Assembly (NCBI GenBank): GCA_008727115.1
Contig: CP044131.1
Location: 1,364,001 to 1,428,000, forward strand
DNA from: Comamonas testosteroni
GTDB taxonomy: Bacteria; Pseudomonadota; Gammaproteobacteria; Burkholderiales; Burkholderiaceae_C
Direction: 5' to 3'
DNA: 64,000 nt
The translations under genes and the position numbers were made by a program. How positions within the stretch are numbered: the first letter of the stretch is position 1; each line of letters starts with the position of its first letter. Positions 44,292 to 52,969 of this stretch are shown here, in pieces. Below the pieces are notes generated by a model, which saw only the letters and a program-made list of their open reading frames with translations, was not told the DNA's origin and ran no database searches.

Positions 44292-44858
44292 GTGCGTTCA
44301 GGGGATGATGTTTTGTTGGCAAAAAGTGCGGTGAGACTGATGTGGGGTGGGCTGCTGGTTGGTGCTCTGAGCGCCTGCTCCGTGTCCACCGCTTCACATA
44401 CTCCTCTTGAGGAAACGTTTGACTCCAGCGCCACATTTTCTCGGGGGTTTGACGCCACTCCTGCGCAGACCTGTGAGGCGGCGCGCCGCGCTTTGCTGAG
44501 CCAGGGATATATCGCGACTGCCAGAACGCAGGAGCTGATCGAAGGGCGCAAGAACTTCCAGCCTAATATCGAAACCAATCTGGAAATCAATTTCCGCGTG
44601 GTCTGTGTGCCGCAAAGCTCTGATGGACAGGTCAGCCTGGGCTTTGTGACTGCGCTGCAGGACCGCTATACGATCAAGAAGAGTGCCAACTCTGCCAGTG
44701 TCGGCGTGAGTGCATTGGGATCCTTGTCCTTGCCGTTTTCCTCGAGCAGCGAGTCTTTGGTCAAAGTGGGCAGTGAAACAATCTCCAAACGCAGCTTTTA
44801 TGACAGCTTCTTCGAGTTACTCGAAAATTACTTGCAGCAGGACAAGGAAGCTCCATAG
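44292..44858 (+). CDS. DUF2242 lipoprotein
   Basis: 188 aa with the GTG start at 44292, which has a perfect AAGGAG 5 nt upstream; a GTG at 44259 in the same frame lacks one. A lipoprotein signal ends in LSAC (C29). The rest shows the DUF2242 pattern I remember from betaproteobacteria: EETFDSSATFSRGF, TCEAARRALLSQGY, FVTALQDRYTIKKSANSAS, GSLSLPFSSSSESLVKVGSE and YDSFFELLENYL. It is probably anchored in the outer membrane. The function is unknown. A bidirectional terminator follows. Confidence 0.85.
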   Translation: MRSGDDVLLAKSAVRLMWGGLLVGALSACSVSTASHTPLEETFDSSATFSRGFDATPAQTCEAARRALLSQGYIATARTQELIEGRKNFQPNIETNLEINFRVVCVPQSSDGQVSLGFVTALQDRYTIKKSANSASVGVSALGSLSLPFSSSSESLVKVGSETISKRSFYDSFFELLENYLQQDKEAP

Positions 44859-44883
44859 TGAGACCATTGTTCCGAAAAACATG

Positions 44884-44911
44884 AAAAAAGCGGCTTGGGT
44901 AGCCGCTTTTT
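44884..44911. terminator. Bidirectional rho-independent terminator
   Basis: AAAAGCGGCT (44886-44895) pairs with AGCCGCTTTT (44901-44910) around TGGGT, with A and T tracts on both sides. It serves the DUF2242 gene and the convergent M23 peptidase gene. Confidence 0.88.
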
Positions 44912-44930
44912 GCTATCTGCATGCCGGCCC

Positions 44931-45791
44931 CTAGAGGAAAAGAGCGGGATCTACCATGGTGCGGTTGAGCATTACGCCCCAATGCAGATGTGGGCCGGTC
45001 ACGCGTCCGGTGGCTCCTACCTTGCAAAAGGCATCTCCTGTCTGCAGCAGGTCACCAAGCTTGCAGTTCACCTGACTGAGGTGGCAATACATGGAAAGCA
45101 GCCCCGCGCCATGATCCAGCCAAACAGTTCCGCCGTTGAAGAAATAGTCTCCCACATCAATGACCTTGCCTGGCAGGGGCGCGCGCACTGGTGTGCCAGT
45201 TGGGGCGGCAATGTCCATGCCGCTGTGAGGGTTGCGAGGTTGTCCGTTGAAGATGCGGCGCAGGCCGAAGGAGCTGGAGCGGCGCCCAGGCACGGGAACG
45301 CGCATTTGCAGGCTGCTCCCGGCGGGAGGCTCGCTGAAGGTCGCCATCACGGTTTTTTGATGGGCTGCCTCACGCTCATAGCGTGCATTGTCTTCGGGGG
45401 AGAGGTCAACGGTCTTGGGTGAGACCTTGAGGCGCTGCTCTACATACTTCTTGGAATGAACGGTAAAGCGCTTTTCTTGTCGTTGGCCGTCGATTTCGAC
45501 CTGCAGGCCGTACTCACCAGGAGCCGTGGCAAGAGGGAGCCCGATCAAGGCGCTCCATTCAATCATGTCTCCAGTGACAAGAACCGGGGCTTCGTTAAAG
45601 CGCAGCTGCGGGCGGTTGGAAGCCGGACCCAGGGAAAGCCGGGCAATGCCTCCAGGCACTCGGCTGTCTTGTGGCCAGACATGGCGGTCGGCCTCTGCAG
45701 ACGCGGCCCAGGCGGGTACGCTGACAAGGCCTGCAGTCGCGCCCAGAGATTGCAGCAGCCTGCGTCTGTCAAGAGTAGTGGAGGAAGTCAT
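44931..45791 (-). CDS. M23-family peptidoglycan metallopeptidase
   Basis: 286 aa. The N-terminus has a twin-arginine-like motif (DRRRLLQSLGATAGL) ahead of a hydrophobic core and a cleavage site near AWAASA, so Tat export is possible. The M23 domain occupies about 185-286: NPHSGMDIAAPTGTPVRAPL gives the HxxxD zinc ligands, and GPHLHWGVMLN gives HxH. MYCHLSQ supplies the other conserved His. All catalytic positions are kept, so it is likely an active endopeptidase acting on cell wall cross-links. It is a single gene. Confidence 0.9.
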   Translation of the reverse strand: MTSSTTLDRRRLLQSLGATAGLVSVPAWAASAEADRHVWPQDSRVPGGIARLSLGPASNRPQLRFNEAPVLVTGDMIEWSALIGLPLATAPGEYGLQVEIDGQRQEKRFTVHSKKYVEQRLKVSPKTVDLSPEDNARYEREAAHQKTVMATFSEPPAGSSLQMRVPVPGRRSSSFGLRRIFNGQPRNPHSGMDIAAPTGTPVRAPLPGKVIDVGDYFFNGGTVWLDHGAGLLSMYCHLSQVNCKLGDLLQTGDAFCKVGATGRVTGPHLHWGVMLNRTMVDPALFL

Positions 45792-45948
45792 GTTTTTTAT
45801 ATAAAAAGGGCTCTAGGCTATATGTAAAAAGCGCTTCTAGCTATAAGAGAAATAGCTTTGATGCACCTCCATGAGTCCTGCCACTTCAAGTCCTGGGTCG
45901 GCTGGCTCATGCTGCTCACGCTCTGCAAGCGTATGCAGCATGGTGCAG

Positions 45949-46011
45949 CTAGCGCATGATCAAAAAGATGATGATCAGCACCAGAGTCAGTATGGCGAGA
46001 ATGGTCAGCAT
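45949..46011 (-). CDS. Candidate 20-aa hydrophobic peptide
   Basis: A 20-codon frame starts at ATG 46011 with an AGAGG ribosome-binding site 5 nt upstream and encodes MLTILAILTLVLIIIFLIMR, a single predicted membrane helix with one basic end. It lies 22 nt after the end of the ydgA-like gene and may share its transcript. Its length, strong ribosome-binding site and pure transmembrane character resemble known small membrane proteins, but there is no further support. Confidence 0.4.
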   Translation of the reverse strand: MLTILAILTLVLIIIFLIMR

Positions 46012-46033
46012 CAAGGCCTCTGAGTCAATGGAC

Positions 46034-47439
46034 TTATTCCAAGGCCTCACCCATCAGCACGGCGGACCCTTCGGGGTTGAGAGGTTTTCCGTTGACTTGG
46101 AATTCGCCCTTGGCATACACAATTTCGGTGCGCATCTTGCCGTCCTGGTCGTTGAAAATACCCTGCTCCTTGAGGATTTCCATGCTTGCCTGGGCTTGCA
46201 GCTTGGCGGTCTCTGCGAGATCTTCGGGACTGTAGTCGCTCTCGCCTTCAAAGACTGCTTCTAGGCTGGATCGCTTGCGTGAAACCAGCATGCTTTCCAT
46301 GAGGGCTTGGGCATATCGGCCTTGAGACTTAGCTTCAGGTCCTGCATCAGGTTACCCATGGTTTCGCCATCTCCCAGATATTGAATGGCTGCCGCAAACT
46401 CGCTGACGCCATCGGGAGTGCGCATGGACAGGCGCTTGAGCTCCAGCTCGGGGTGACGTGCCAGAGCCTGGGTCAGTGACTTGAGCATGTTGGCGCGCAG
46501 GTCGCTGCCGGAGGTCTCATCGGACTCTTCTTCGGACATGCCAAGCAGCGGGTTCTTATGCTTGCTCATTTCCATGACTTGATTGATCCAGTTGGCATCC
46601 ACATTATTGAAAGCCATGTCCAGCACCAGATCATCGGCCTGCTTGTCTTCCAGCTTTGCTGTCTTGATGCCGGTTTTCAGCGTCATCTGTACGACGTCGC
46701 CCTGGAGGGTGGTGTCCGAGTCCAGGGTGATGTTTTCAAACTGACTGGAAGAAGCTTGTCCTTCATCGTCCTGCTTCGAGGCCGCAATCTTTGCAATCGT
46801 CATCGCAAACGGGCCGGTCCAGAATTTCTGTCCCTGGGGCTGCTTGATGTCAAAGCGCATCTCGGCCTTGTCCATGTTCACACTGCCTTCTTCATCTTTG
46901 AATTGCAGGCCGCTGAAGCTGGCAGCTCCCTTGGCTGCCTTCATGTCGGCCGGCATGTCCCAGACAATCTTCATTCCGCCCCAGTTCATTGCACTGTCAT
47001 TGAGCTGGGTACTGACGGCGGGCGAGGTCATCACGCTGGAGCTGGAGCGACTCCAGCCAACCTTGGTCGCCACTTCCAGAGGTGAGCGGCCATTGAGAGC
47101 CGTCTTCAGCGCAGGGTCTGTATCGTCGGGCAGCTGGAAGAGAGTATGGATTTCTGCTGCATGGCCCATGGGCAAAGGGCCGTGGCTGATCTTGTGCTCA
47201 GCAGTGAACTGAATGGGGTCGCTGCTGTTGTTCAAGGTCCAGACCGTCTTGGCTGTGGAAGAGAAGGCGCCGCGCTCATAACTGGAGACTTGGATTTTTA
47301 TTCCGTGCTCTTCCATTTTGGACAGGCCTTCGGTGAAGCTGTGTTGTAGCTTCCCTCCCATGTAGTAACTGGTGCCCAATGAGCCAGCCACGATGAGGGC
47401 AATGGCTGCCGCAACTCCTGCACCTGCTTTTTTATTCAT
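46034..47439 (-). pseudogene. ydgA: YdgA-like DUF945 protein, frameshifted
   Basis: The first frame (47439-46261) encodes a membrane anchor (about 5-28, AGVAAAIALIVAGSLGTSYY) and most of a DUF945/YdgA-like periplasmic protein. After LKADMPKP it goes out of frame. The second frame continues with LMESMLVSRKRSSLEAVFEG to VLMGEALE. Adding one C in the CCC run at about 46302-46305 joins them into one 468-aa protein, close to the family size. The role of the family is poorly known; E. coli YdgA is an envelope protein. The gene may be truly inactive, or the break may be an error in a homopolymer. Confidence 0.78.
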
Positions 47440-47642
47440 TACGTTCCTTGGATGGTTGAAATTCGCTGGTCGCTATCAATAATTTTTATTGATGGTTTGG
47501 CGAGGATTCTAAAAAGAAAGAAGCGAGGTTAACGGGCTGTGTCATGGATGAGAGGGTGCAGGCTCCCTCGGTACTGGCTCAAAGTACTGACGGTATTGAA
47601 TCACTTGCTCTGAGTTGCCGAAGCAAGGTGAGGACTGCGAAT
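47440..47642. other. Intergenic region upstream of ydgA-like gene
   Basis: About 200 nt between the end of the glnS unit and the ydgA-like start, with a short dyad (ATCAATAA-TTTTT-ATTGAT) near 47478-47493. It should contain the ydgA promoter. Confidence 0.35.
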
Positions 47643-47646
47643 AAAA

Positions 47647-47672
47647 AAGGCTGCCGAAAAATCGGCAGCCTT
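47647..47672 (-). terminator. Rho-independent terminator of glnS
   Basis: AAGGCTGCCGA (47647-47657) pairs with TCGGCAGCCTT (47662-47672) around AAAA, with a T run on the minus strand. It lies 24 nt after the glnS stop. Confidence 0.9.
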
Positions 47673-47695
47673 GCATGACCCAGGATCAGGGGGAA

Positions 47696-49513
47696 TTACT
47701 TGCCCCAGCTGTCTTTGAGGCCCGTGATCTTGTTGAACACTGGCTTGTCTGTCGTGTGGTCGTGACGGTCGGCCACGAAGTAACCGAAGCGCTCGAACTG
47801 AAACTTGTCATCTGCTTGGGCTGCTTTGAGAGAAGGCTCCACATAGGCAGTCACGACTTTCAGGCTGTCGGGGTTCAGCAGGGACAGGAAGTCCTTGCCA
47901 CCGGCATCAGGCTGGGGATCGGTGAACAGGCGGTCATACATGCGCACTTCCGCTTGCACACCATCGGCCACACCCACCCAGGTGATGGCGGCCTTGACCT
48001 TGACGCTGTCGGCACCAGGAGTGCCGCTCTTGGTGTCGGGCACCACAGTGGCAAGGACTTTGCTCACATTGCCGTCTGCATCCTTTTCGGCGCCCGTGCA
48101 TTCAATCACATAGCCGCCTTTGAGGCGCACCTTGTTGCCGGGGAAGAGGCGCTTATAGCCCTTGGGCGGCACTTCTGCAAAGTCTTCGCGCTCGATCCAG
48201 ACCTCGCGACCCAGAGTGAAGTGACGCTCGGGCACTGCTTCACCTTCCGCTGCGTGAGGCAGGGCAGGCAGAGAGCATTGTTCCAGGTGATCGGCATTGC
48301 CAAAAACTTCGGCCCAGTTGGTGAGCTCAAGTTTGACCGGGTCCAGCACCACCATGGCGCGGTGTGCCTTGCTTTCCAGGTCTTCGCGCAGGCAGCCGTC
48401 CAGTGTGCCGTAGTCGATCCAGGCATAGTCCTTGGTCACACCAATGCGTTCGCAGAAGTTACGGATGGATGCCGGTGTGTAGCCGCGTCGGCGCAGGCCG
48501 ACCACGGTAGGCATGCGGGGGTCATCCCAGCCGGTGACAAAGTTGTTGTCCACCAGATGCTTGAGCTTGCGCTTGCTGGTGATGACATAGGTCAGGTTCA
48601 AGCGCGAGAACTCGTACTGACGAGGCTGAGGTGCATCGATCAGGCCGCCTTCGCGCAGGTGATTCAGCAGCCAGTCGTAGAAGGGGCGCTGATCTTCGAA
48701 TTCCAGCGTACAGATGGAGTGGGTGATGTGCTCGTAGGCGTCCTCAATGGGGTGCGCAAAGGTATACATCGGGTAGATGCACCACTGGTTGCCCGTGTTG
48801 TGGTGCTCGGCATGGCGCACGCGGTAGATGGCTGGGTCGCGCAGATTGATATTGGGCGCGGCCATGTCGATCTTGGCGCGCAGCACGGCGGCGCCATCGG
48901 GCAGCTTGCCATCCTTCATGTCGGCAAAGCGCTGCAGGTTTTCGGCCACGGAGCGGTCGCGGAAGGGGCTGTTCACGCCGGGACGGGTGAAGTCGCCGCG
49001 ATTGGCTTTCATGTCCTCGGCAGACTGCTCGTCCACATAGGCCAGACCTTGCTCGATCAGGTAGACCGCGCAGCGGTGCATGAATTCGAAGTAGTTGCTG
49101 GCGAAGTAGAGATTCTCGTGACCATCTGCATCCTTCCAGTCAAAGCCCAGCCACTTGACGGCATCGATGATGCTGTCCACATATTCCTGATCTTCTTTTT
49201 CAGGGTTGGTGTCGTCAAAGCGCAGGTGGCAGACGCCGCCAAAGTCGCGTGCCAGTCCGAAGTTCAGACAGATGGACTTGGCATGACCGACGTGCAGGTA
49301 GCCATTGGGCTCCGGCGGAAAGCGGGTGCGAATCTTGGCTTCATCCACCTGGCCGCTCTGGTGATGCTGGGCATCGCCGGGCGTGCCGCCCCAGTGACGG
49401 GAGGCATAAGTGCCCTTGTCCAGATCCGATTCAATAATCTGGCGCAGGAAGTTGGTGGGCTTGACCGCTTCGGGAGCGGCGTTGTGGGATTTGGAGGCGT
49501 CAGCAGAGCTCAT
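47696..49513 (-). CDS. glnS: Glutaminyl-tRNA synthetase
   Basis: 605 aa class I synthetase. The HIGH-type motif is PPEPNGYLHVGHAKSI (near residues 66-81), and the KMSKS-type site is VITSKRKLKHLV. RFDDTNPEKEDQEYVDSI and HRCAVYLIEQGLAYV are family segments. The C-terminal anticodon-binding beta-barrels are complete. It charges tRNA-Gln directly. The N-terminal extension of about 40 residues ahead of the catalytic core is longer than in E. coli. A strong terminator follows. Confidence 0.95.
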   Translation of the reverse strand: MSSADASKSHNAAPEAVKPTNFLRQIIESDLDKGTYASRHWGGTPGDAQHHQSGQVDEAKIRTRFPPEPNGYLHVGHAKSICLNFGLARDFGGVCHLRFDDTNPEKEDQEYVDSIIDAVKWLGFDWKDADGHENLYFASNYFEFMHRCAVYLIEQGLAYVDEQSAEDMKANRGDFTRPGVNSPFRDRSVAENLQRFADMKDGKLPDGAAVLRAKIDMAAPNINLRDPAIYRVRHAEHHNTGNQWCIYPMYTFAHPIEDAYEHITHSICTLEFEDQRPFYDWLLNHLREGGLIDAPQPRQYEFSRLNLTYVITSKRKLKHLVDNNFVTGWDDPRMPTVVGLRRRGYTPASIRNFCERIGVTKDYAWIDYGTLDGCLREDLESKAHRAMVVLDPVKLELTNWAEVFGNADHLEQCSLPALPHAAEGEAVPERHFTLGREVWIEREDFAEVPPKGYKRLFPGNKVRLKGGYVIECTGAEKDADGNVSKVLATVVPDTKSGTPGADSVKVKAAITWVGVADGVQAEVRMYDRLFTDPQPDAGGKDFLSLLNPDSLKVVTAYVEPSLKAAQADDKFQFERFGYFVADRHDHTTDKPVFNKITGLKDSWGK

Positions 49514-49713
49514 CGCAGCATTTTAGGCTGGCTGCCATGACCTCATATTGTCCTGCGGACACTGCTGTTTTGCAGGGTGTGCATTTGGACACAATCTTTT
49601 TGAGGAACTATGCCATCCTGACAGTAGTCTGAAACGTTGTGAAGCCAAGGCGGCTTGAGCGTATGTGCTCGTTGGCTCGCTCAATGAGTTTCATCCATAG
49701 AGGAGAGATTGTG

Positions 49714-50082
49714 ATGTACGGAAGCACTTCCCCCCGCGTAGCCCGCTGGCTGGCCATGGGTTCATTGGCTGTTGCAGGCCTGATGGCAGCAGCGGGTGCA
49801 CATGCCCATGGCGGCGTCAGCTTCTCCGTTGGTATTGGTGTGCCAGGTGTGGCTGTGGGTGTTGGTGCTCCTGTCTATGCCACACCATATATGGCTCCGG
49901 CTCCGGTCTATGTGCCCCCGCGTCCTGTTTACTATGCGCCGCCTGCGCCTGTGTATTACGCTCCGCCGCCTCCGGTGTACCGGCCCGCTCCTGTAATGGT
50001 GGTGCCGGGACCAGGCTATTACCGAGGAGGGCCGCGCTGGCATGGGCATCGACACCATCACCGCCACCACCATCGTCGGTAA
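49714..50082 (+). CDS. Secreted Pro/Tyr-repeat protein with His-rich tail
   Basis: 122 aa. The signal peptide (about 1-32, ARWLAMGSLAVAGLMAAAGA with cleavage near AHA) is followed by a Gly/Val segment, repeated PVYYAPPAPVYYAPP units and a tail WHGHRHHHRHHHRR. The tail could bind metal ions; the low-complexity middle suggests a surface or periplasmic structural role. The ATG at 49714 is used because AGGAGAG lies 6 nt upstream; longer starts lack a site. Similar small proteins are common in betaproteobacteria and have no assigned function. Confidence 0.75.
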   Translation: MYGSTSPRVARWLAMGSLAVAGLMAAAGAHAHGGVSFSVGIGVPGVAVGVGAPVYATPYMAPAPVYVPPRPVYYAPPAPVYYAPPPPVYRPAPVMVVPGPGYYRGGPRWHGHRHHHRHHHRR

Positions 50083-50107
50083 TGCGCGTGAAGAGTCATG
50101 CTCCGCT

Positions 50108-50136
50108 AAACGGCTGCTCTTGCAGCCGTTTTTTTA
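50108..50136 (+). terminator. Rho-independent terminator after His-rich protein gene
   Basis: AAACGGCTGC (50108-50117) pairs with GCAGCCGTTT (50122-50131) around TCTT, followed by T residues. Confidence 0.92.
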
Positions 50137-50201
50137 TGCCTGCATGCACGGCTCTGCAATCGCATAATCCGGAGCAGTCATAAAAACAGGAGTGCTTTCC
50201 C

Positions 50202-50645
50202 GTGAAAACCGTTTATGTCCTCAATGGTCCCAATCTCAATTTGCTGGGGATGCGTGAGCCGGCTATTTACGGCTCTGCGACGTTGGCAGATGTGCAGAAG
50301 CTTTGTGAAGATGCTTGCACGCGCCACGGCCTCAGGCTGGAGTTCCGACAAAGCAACCATGAAGGGCAACTGGTGGACTGGATTCACGAAGCCGGCCGCC
50401 TGCACGCACAAGGGCAATTGCAGGCATTGGTCCTCAATGCTGCTGCTTACACCCATACCAGTGTGGCTATTCTCGATGCCGTCAAGGGAACGGCTGTGCC
50501 GTTGGTGGAGCTGCATATCAGCAATGTTCATGCGCGTGAAAGCTTTCGGCACCACTCCTACCTGTCGGCCACGGCGCGGGCTGTGATGTGTGGTTTTGGC
50601 GTGGCTGGTTACGGCTTGGCCATTGATGCGGTGGCCCAGTGGTGA
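50202..50645 (+). CDS. aroQ: Type II 3-dehydroquinate dehydratase
   Basis: 147 aa, normal for the dodecameric type II enzyme, which dehydrates 3-dehydroquinate in the shikimate pathway. Catalytic segments are [19 protein letters not shown] with the active Tyr, [32 protein letters not shown] and [18 protein letters not shown]. Its end overlaps the next gene (GTGGTGA), so the alpha/beta hydrolase is translated in its wake. In many relatives accB follows aroQ; here it does not. Confidence 0.94.
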   Translation: MKTVYVLNGPNLNLLGMREPAIYGSATLADVQKLCEDACTRHGLRLEFRQSNHEGQLVDWIHEAGRLHAQGQLQALVLNAAAYTHTSVAILDAVKGTAVPLVELHISNVHARESFRHHSYLSATARAVMCGFGVAGYGLAIDAVAQW

Positions 50646-51577
50646 GAGTGGCTGCGGAACAGGCCTGTTCGCTAGAGCAGGTATCGCATGAGCTGGGGAT
50701 TGCCGTGCCGCCTGCGATTGCCCGCTTGCAAGCGCAGGCGCAGCGTGTGCAGACCCGCCTCGGCTCAGCAGCCGGCAGCGGAGCCATGGTCTGGCATGGC
50801 TGGCAGCCTCCTGAAGGTGTTGCGCGCAAGGGTTTGCCACTGGTAATGCTGCATGGTGGCAGCGGAAGCTGGACGCATTGGCTGCGTGTGATTGAGCCTT
50901 TGACCGAGGCTGGATATACCCTGTGGCTGGCCGACTTGCCCGGTTTCGGCGAGTCCGATCGTGTGCCTGGCGGCATGGATGTGGATACGTTGCTGCGGCC
51001 TCTGGCTTATGGCATTGAGCAGCTGCTGGGTGATGCGAGTGCCGGGCCCGTCTGTGACTTGGTGGGCTTTTCTTTTGGCGGCATGGCGGCTGGTCTGCTG
51101 GCTGCGGAGTTTCCAGAACTGGTGCAGCGTCTGCTTGTGGTGGGCGCTCCCGGCATGGGGATGACCGAGGGTCGAACCGTGCGCTTGCTGGGATGGCGAC
51201 ACTTGGAGGACCAGCAGGCGCAGATACGTGCCCATCATCACAATATTGCGGCTCTCATGCTGCATGACGAGAGCTTGATTGATGAAGAGACGCTGGCGCT
51301 GCATGCACTCAATGTCGCTCGCGATCGCTTGCCGCGCAGAAGGCTGTCACGCACCGATGTGCTGAGCCAAGCTTTGGCCCAGATCAAACTACCAGTTGCA
51401 GCTATTTACGGCGAGCACGACCCGCTGTATGAGGGGCGTTTGCCTAAGTTGCAGGCGTTGATGCAGCGTCAGTATTCGGGCGCGTTGCACTGGCAGGTCA
51501 TGGCTGGTGCAGGGCACTGGGCGCAGCATGAAGATCCTGAGGGTTTTTGTGCCGCACTACAGCAGGCCCTGTCATGA
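50639..51577 (+). CDS. Alpha/beta hydrolase
   Basis: 312 aa. An N-terminal helical segment of about 65 residues precedes a classic alpha/beta hydrolase core: oxyanion [10 protein letters not shown], nucleophile S145 in [10 protein letters not shown], acid Asp in [11 protein letters not shown], and His in [11 protein letters not shown]. The triad is complete. The substrate is unknown. The start is GTG at 50639 or 50642, both overlapping the aroQ stop. Its own stop overlaps the arfB start (ATGA), so three genes are translationally coupled. Confidence 0.85.
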   Translation: MVRVAAEQACSLEQVSHELGIAVPPAIARLQAQAQRVQTRLGSAAGSGAMVWHGWQPPEGVARKGLPLVMLHGGSGSWTHWLRVIEPLTEAGYTLWLADLPGFGESDRVPGGMDVDTLLRPLAYGIEQLLGDASAGPVCDLVGFSFGGMAAGLLAAEFPELVQRLLVVGAPGMGMTEGRTVRLLGWRHLEDQQAQIRAHHHNIAALMLHDESLIDEETLALHALNVARDRLPRRRLSRTDVLSQALAQIKLPVAAIYGEHDPLYEGRLPKLQALMQRQYSGALHWQVMAGAGHWAQHEDPEGFCAALQQALS

Positions 51578-51984
51578 GTCATCCCTGTGTCTTTGAATTG
51601 ACCGAGGCGGATGTGCAGTGGAGTGCTGTGCGCTCGCAGGGGCCGGGAGGGCAGAACGTCAACAAAGTCGCCAGTGCCGTGCATTTGCGCTTTGATGTTC
51701 GAGCCTCACGCTTGCCGCCTGATGTGCAAGAGCGCTTGCTGGCCTTGGGCGATTCGCGCATTACCACCGACGGTGTGCTTGTCATCAAGGCGCAGAAATA
51801 CCGCACGCAGGAACACAATCTGTGGGATGGCCTGCAGCGGTTGAATGCGCTGGTGGCAACTGTGGCCAGACCACCCAAGCCACGCAAAGCTACCAAGCCA
51901 ACCTGGGGCTCGCAGCAAAGACGCTTGCAAAGCAAGAGTCTGCGCTCGGGCGTCAAGGCTCTGAGGGCAAGAGTGCTCGATTGA
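51574..51984 (+). CDS. arfB: Peptidyl-tRNA hydrolase ArfB (YaeJ)
   Basis: 136 aa. The GGQ catalytic motif of release factors lies at residues 25-27 in SQGPGGQNVNKVASAV. A basic C-terminal tail (KPRKATKPTWGSQQRR, SKSLRSGVKALRAR) would enter the empty mRNA channel of stalled ribosomes. ArfB frees nascent chains on non-stop ribosomes independently of tmRNA. The ATG at 51574 overlaps the hydrolase stop, which fixes the start as [14 protein letters not shown] family B repeat follows. Confidence 0.92.
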   Translation: MSHPCVFELTEADVQWSAVRSQGPGGQNVNKVASAVHLRFDVRASRLPPDVQERLLALGDSRITTDGVLVIKAQKYRTQEHNLWDGLQRLNALVATVARPPKPRKATKPTWGSQQRRLQSKSLRSGVKALRARVLD

Positions 51985-52037
51985 GCGCGGGCGTGCGATC
52001 TCGAAACAGTGTCCTAAAAATCATCAAAGCTTAAATA

Positions 52038-52128
52038 ACAGGAGCACATGGTGCTTGTTAATACTTGTTTTCAGATGGTTTTTGATCTGAAAGCAAGAGA
52101 TGGCTAGCGCTAAATGCTCTTTTTTTGA
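52038..52128 (+). repeat. Family B long hairpin repeat, copy 2
   Basis: CAGGAGCACATGGTGC at the left; the inner arms are ACTTGTTTTCAGAT and ATCTGAAAGCAAG around GGTTTTTG, and the right end AATGCTCTTTTTTT closes the structure. It aligns with copy 1 at 37569-37655 in the inner hairpin and in the GGAGC/GCTC outer arms. It probably ends the aroQ-hydrolase-arfB transcript. Confidence 0.7.
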
Positions 52129-52199
52129 TGATTTTGCGAATTTTCGGTTGTTGTAACAAGCGCTGTATGAGGTGTGCCTGCGGGTCTGCGCTATATTGT

Positions 52200-52247
52200 T
52201 TTGATAGCTGTAAGCGCAGAATACAAAAGCGCTACAGCCTTTTTTTG
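52200..52247 (-). repeat. Family A dispersed repeat upstream of esterase gene
   Basis: Plus-strand TTTGATAGCTGTAAGCGCAG, then AAAAGCGCTACAGCC and a T tract. The reverse complement reads AAAGGCTGTAGCGCTTTTG, then CTGCGCTTACAGCTATCAAA, the family A layout. It lies 30 nt upstream of the esterase start. Confidence 0.65.
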
Positions 52248-52276
52248 TTCAATATCAAGCTGCCTCGGAGTGTGTC

Positions 52277-52969
52277 ATGAACACCTTGCCTTTGACTTAT
52301 CTGGAGCGCTCGGCACAGCCGGTGGGCGGTCAGCCAGCCTGGCTGCTGGTGCTGATGCATGGCGTGGGAAGCAATGAGCAGGACCTGTTTGGACTGGCTC
52401 CCTATATCCCGCCTCAGTTCCATGTACTCAGTCTGCGTGCACCTTTTGCCATGGGCATGGGTGCCTATGCCTGGTTCCAGTTCACGGTAGATGCTGATGG
52501 CACGCGCCATATCAATGTGCCTCAGGAGCAGCAGGCAAGAATCCTGGTGCAGCAGACGGTGGAGGCCGCCGCCTCGCAACTGGGCATTCCGCCGGAACGC
52601 ATCGTGCTGGGCGGTTTCAGTCAGGGCGGCATCATGGCACTGAGCCAGTTGCTGACCCAGCCGCAGACCTTGCGTGGCGTGCTGGTCTGGCATAGCCGTT
52701 TGCTGCCCGAGATTGCATCACTGCATGCGCCTGCTGCCGCTTTTGCAGGCAAGTCGGCTTGGGTCAGTCACGGCAGTTATGACAATGTGATCCCTTTGAC
52801 CAGTGCGCATGCTGTGCGTGACCGCCTTGCAGCACTGCCTCTGCAACTGAGCTATCACGAGTATCCAGGTGCTCATGAAATCCGCCCCGAGGAACTGCGA
52901 GCGAGCATGCAGTGGTTGCAGGACTTGACGGTATCTGCGAATGACTTTGGTGACGCATCCGATCAGTGA
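52277..52969 (+). CDS. Phospholipase/carboxylesterase-family hydrolase (YpfH-like)
   Basis: 230 aa. The nucleophile elbow is LGGFSQGGIM with S115, the acid is D169 in HGSYDNVIP and the base is H200 in EYPGAHEIRPEE. LMHGVGSNEQDLFGLAP gives the oxyanion region. This fits the small cytoplasmic serine esterases like E. coli YpfH. The substrate is unknown. Its stop codon overlaps the 3' end of the convergent emrE-type gene by 7 nt. Confidence 0.88.
   Translation: MNTLPLTYLERSAQPVGGQPAWLLVLMHGVGSNEQDLFGLAPYIPPQFHVLSLRAPFAMGMGAYAWFQFTVDADGTRHINVPQEQQARILVQQTVEAAASQLGIPPERIVLGGFSQGGIMALSQLLTQPQTLRGVLVWHSRLLPEIASLHAPAAAFAGKSAWVSHGSYDNVIPLTSAHAVRDRLAALPLQLSYHEYPGAHEIRPEELRASMQWLQDLTVSANDFGDASDQ

Noticed and set aside
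47675-49540. Very long open frame on the plus strand opposite glnS
   Set aside because: Antisense shadow of a GC-rich gene; the sequence has no recognisable domain and glnS is certain.
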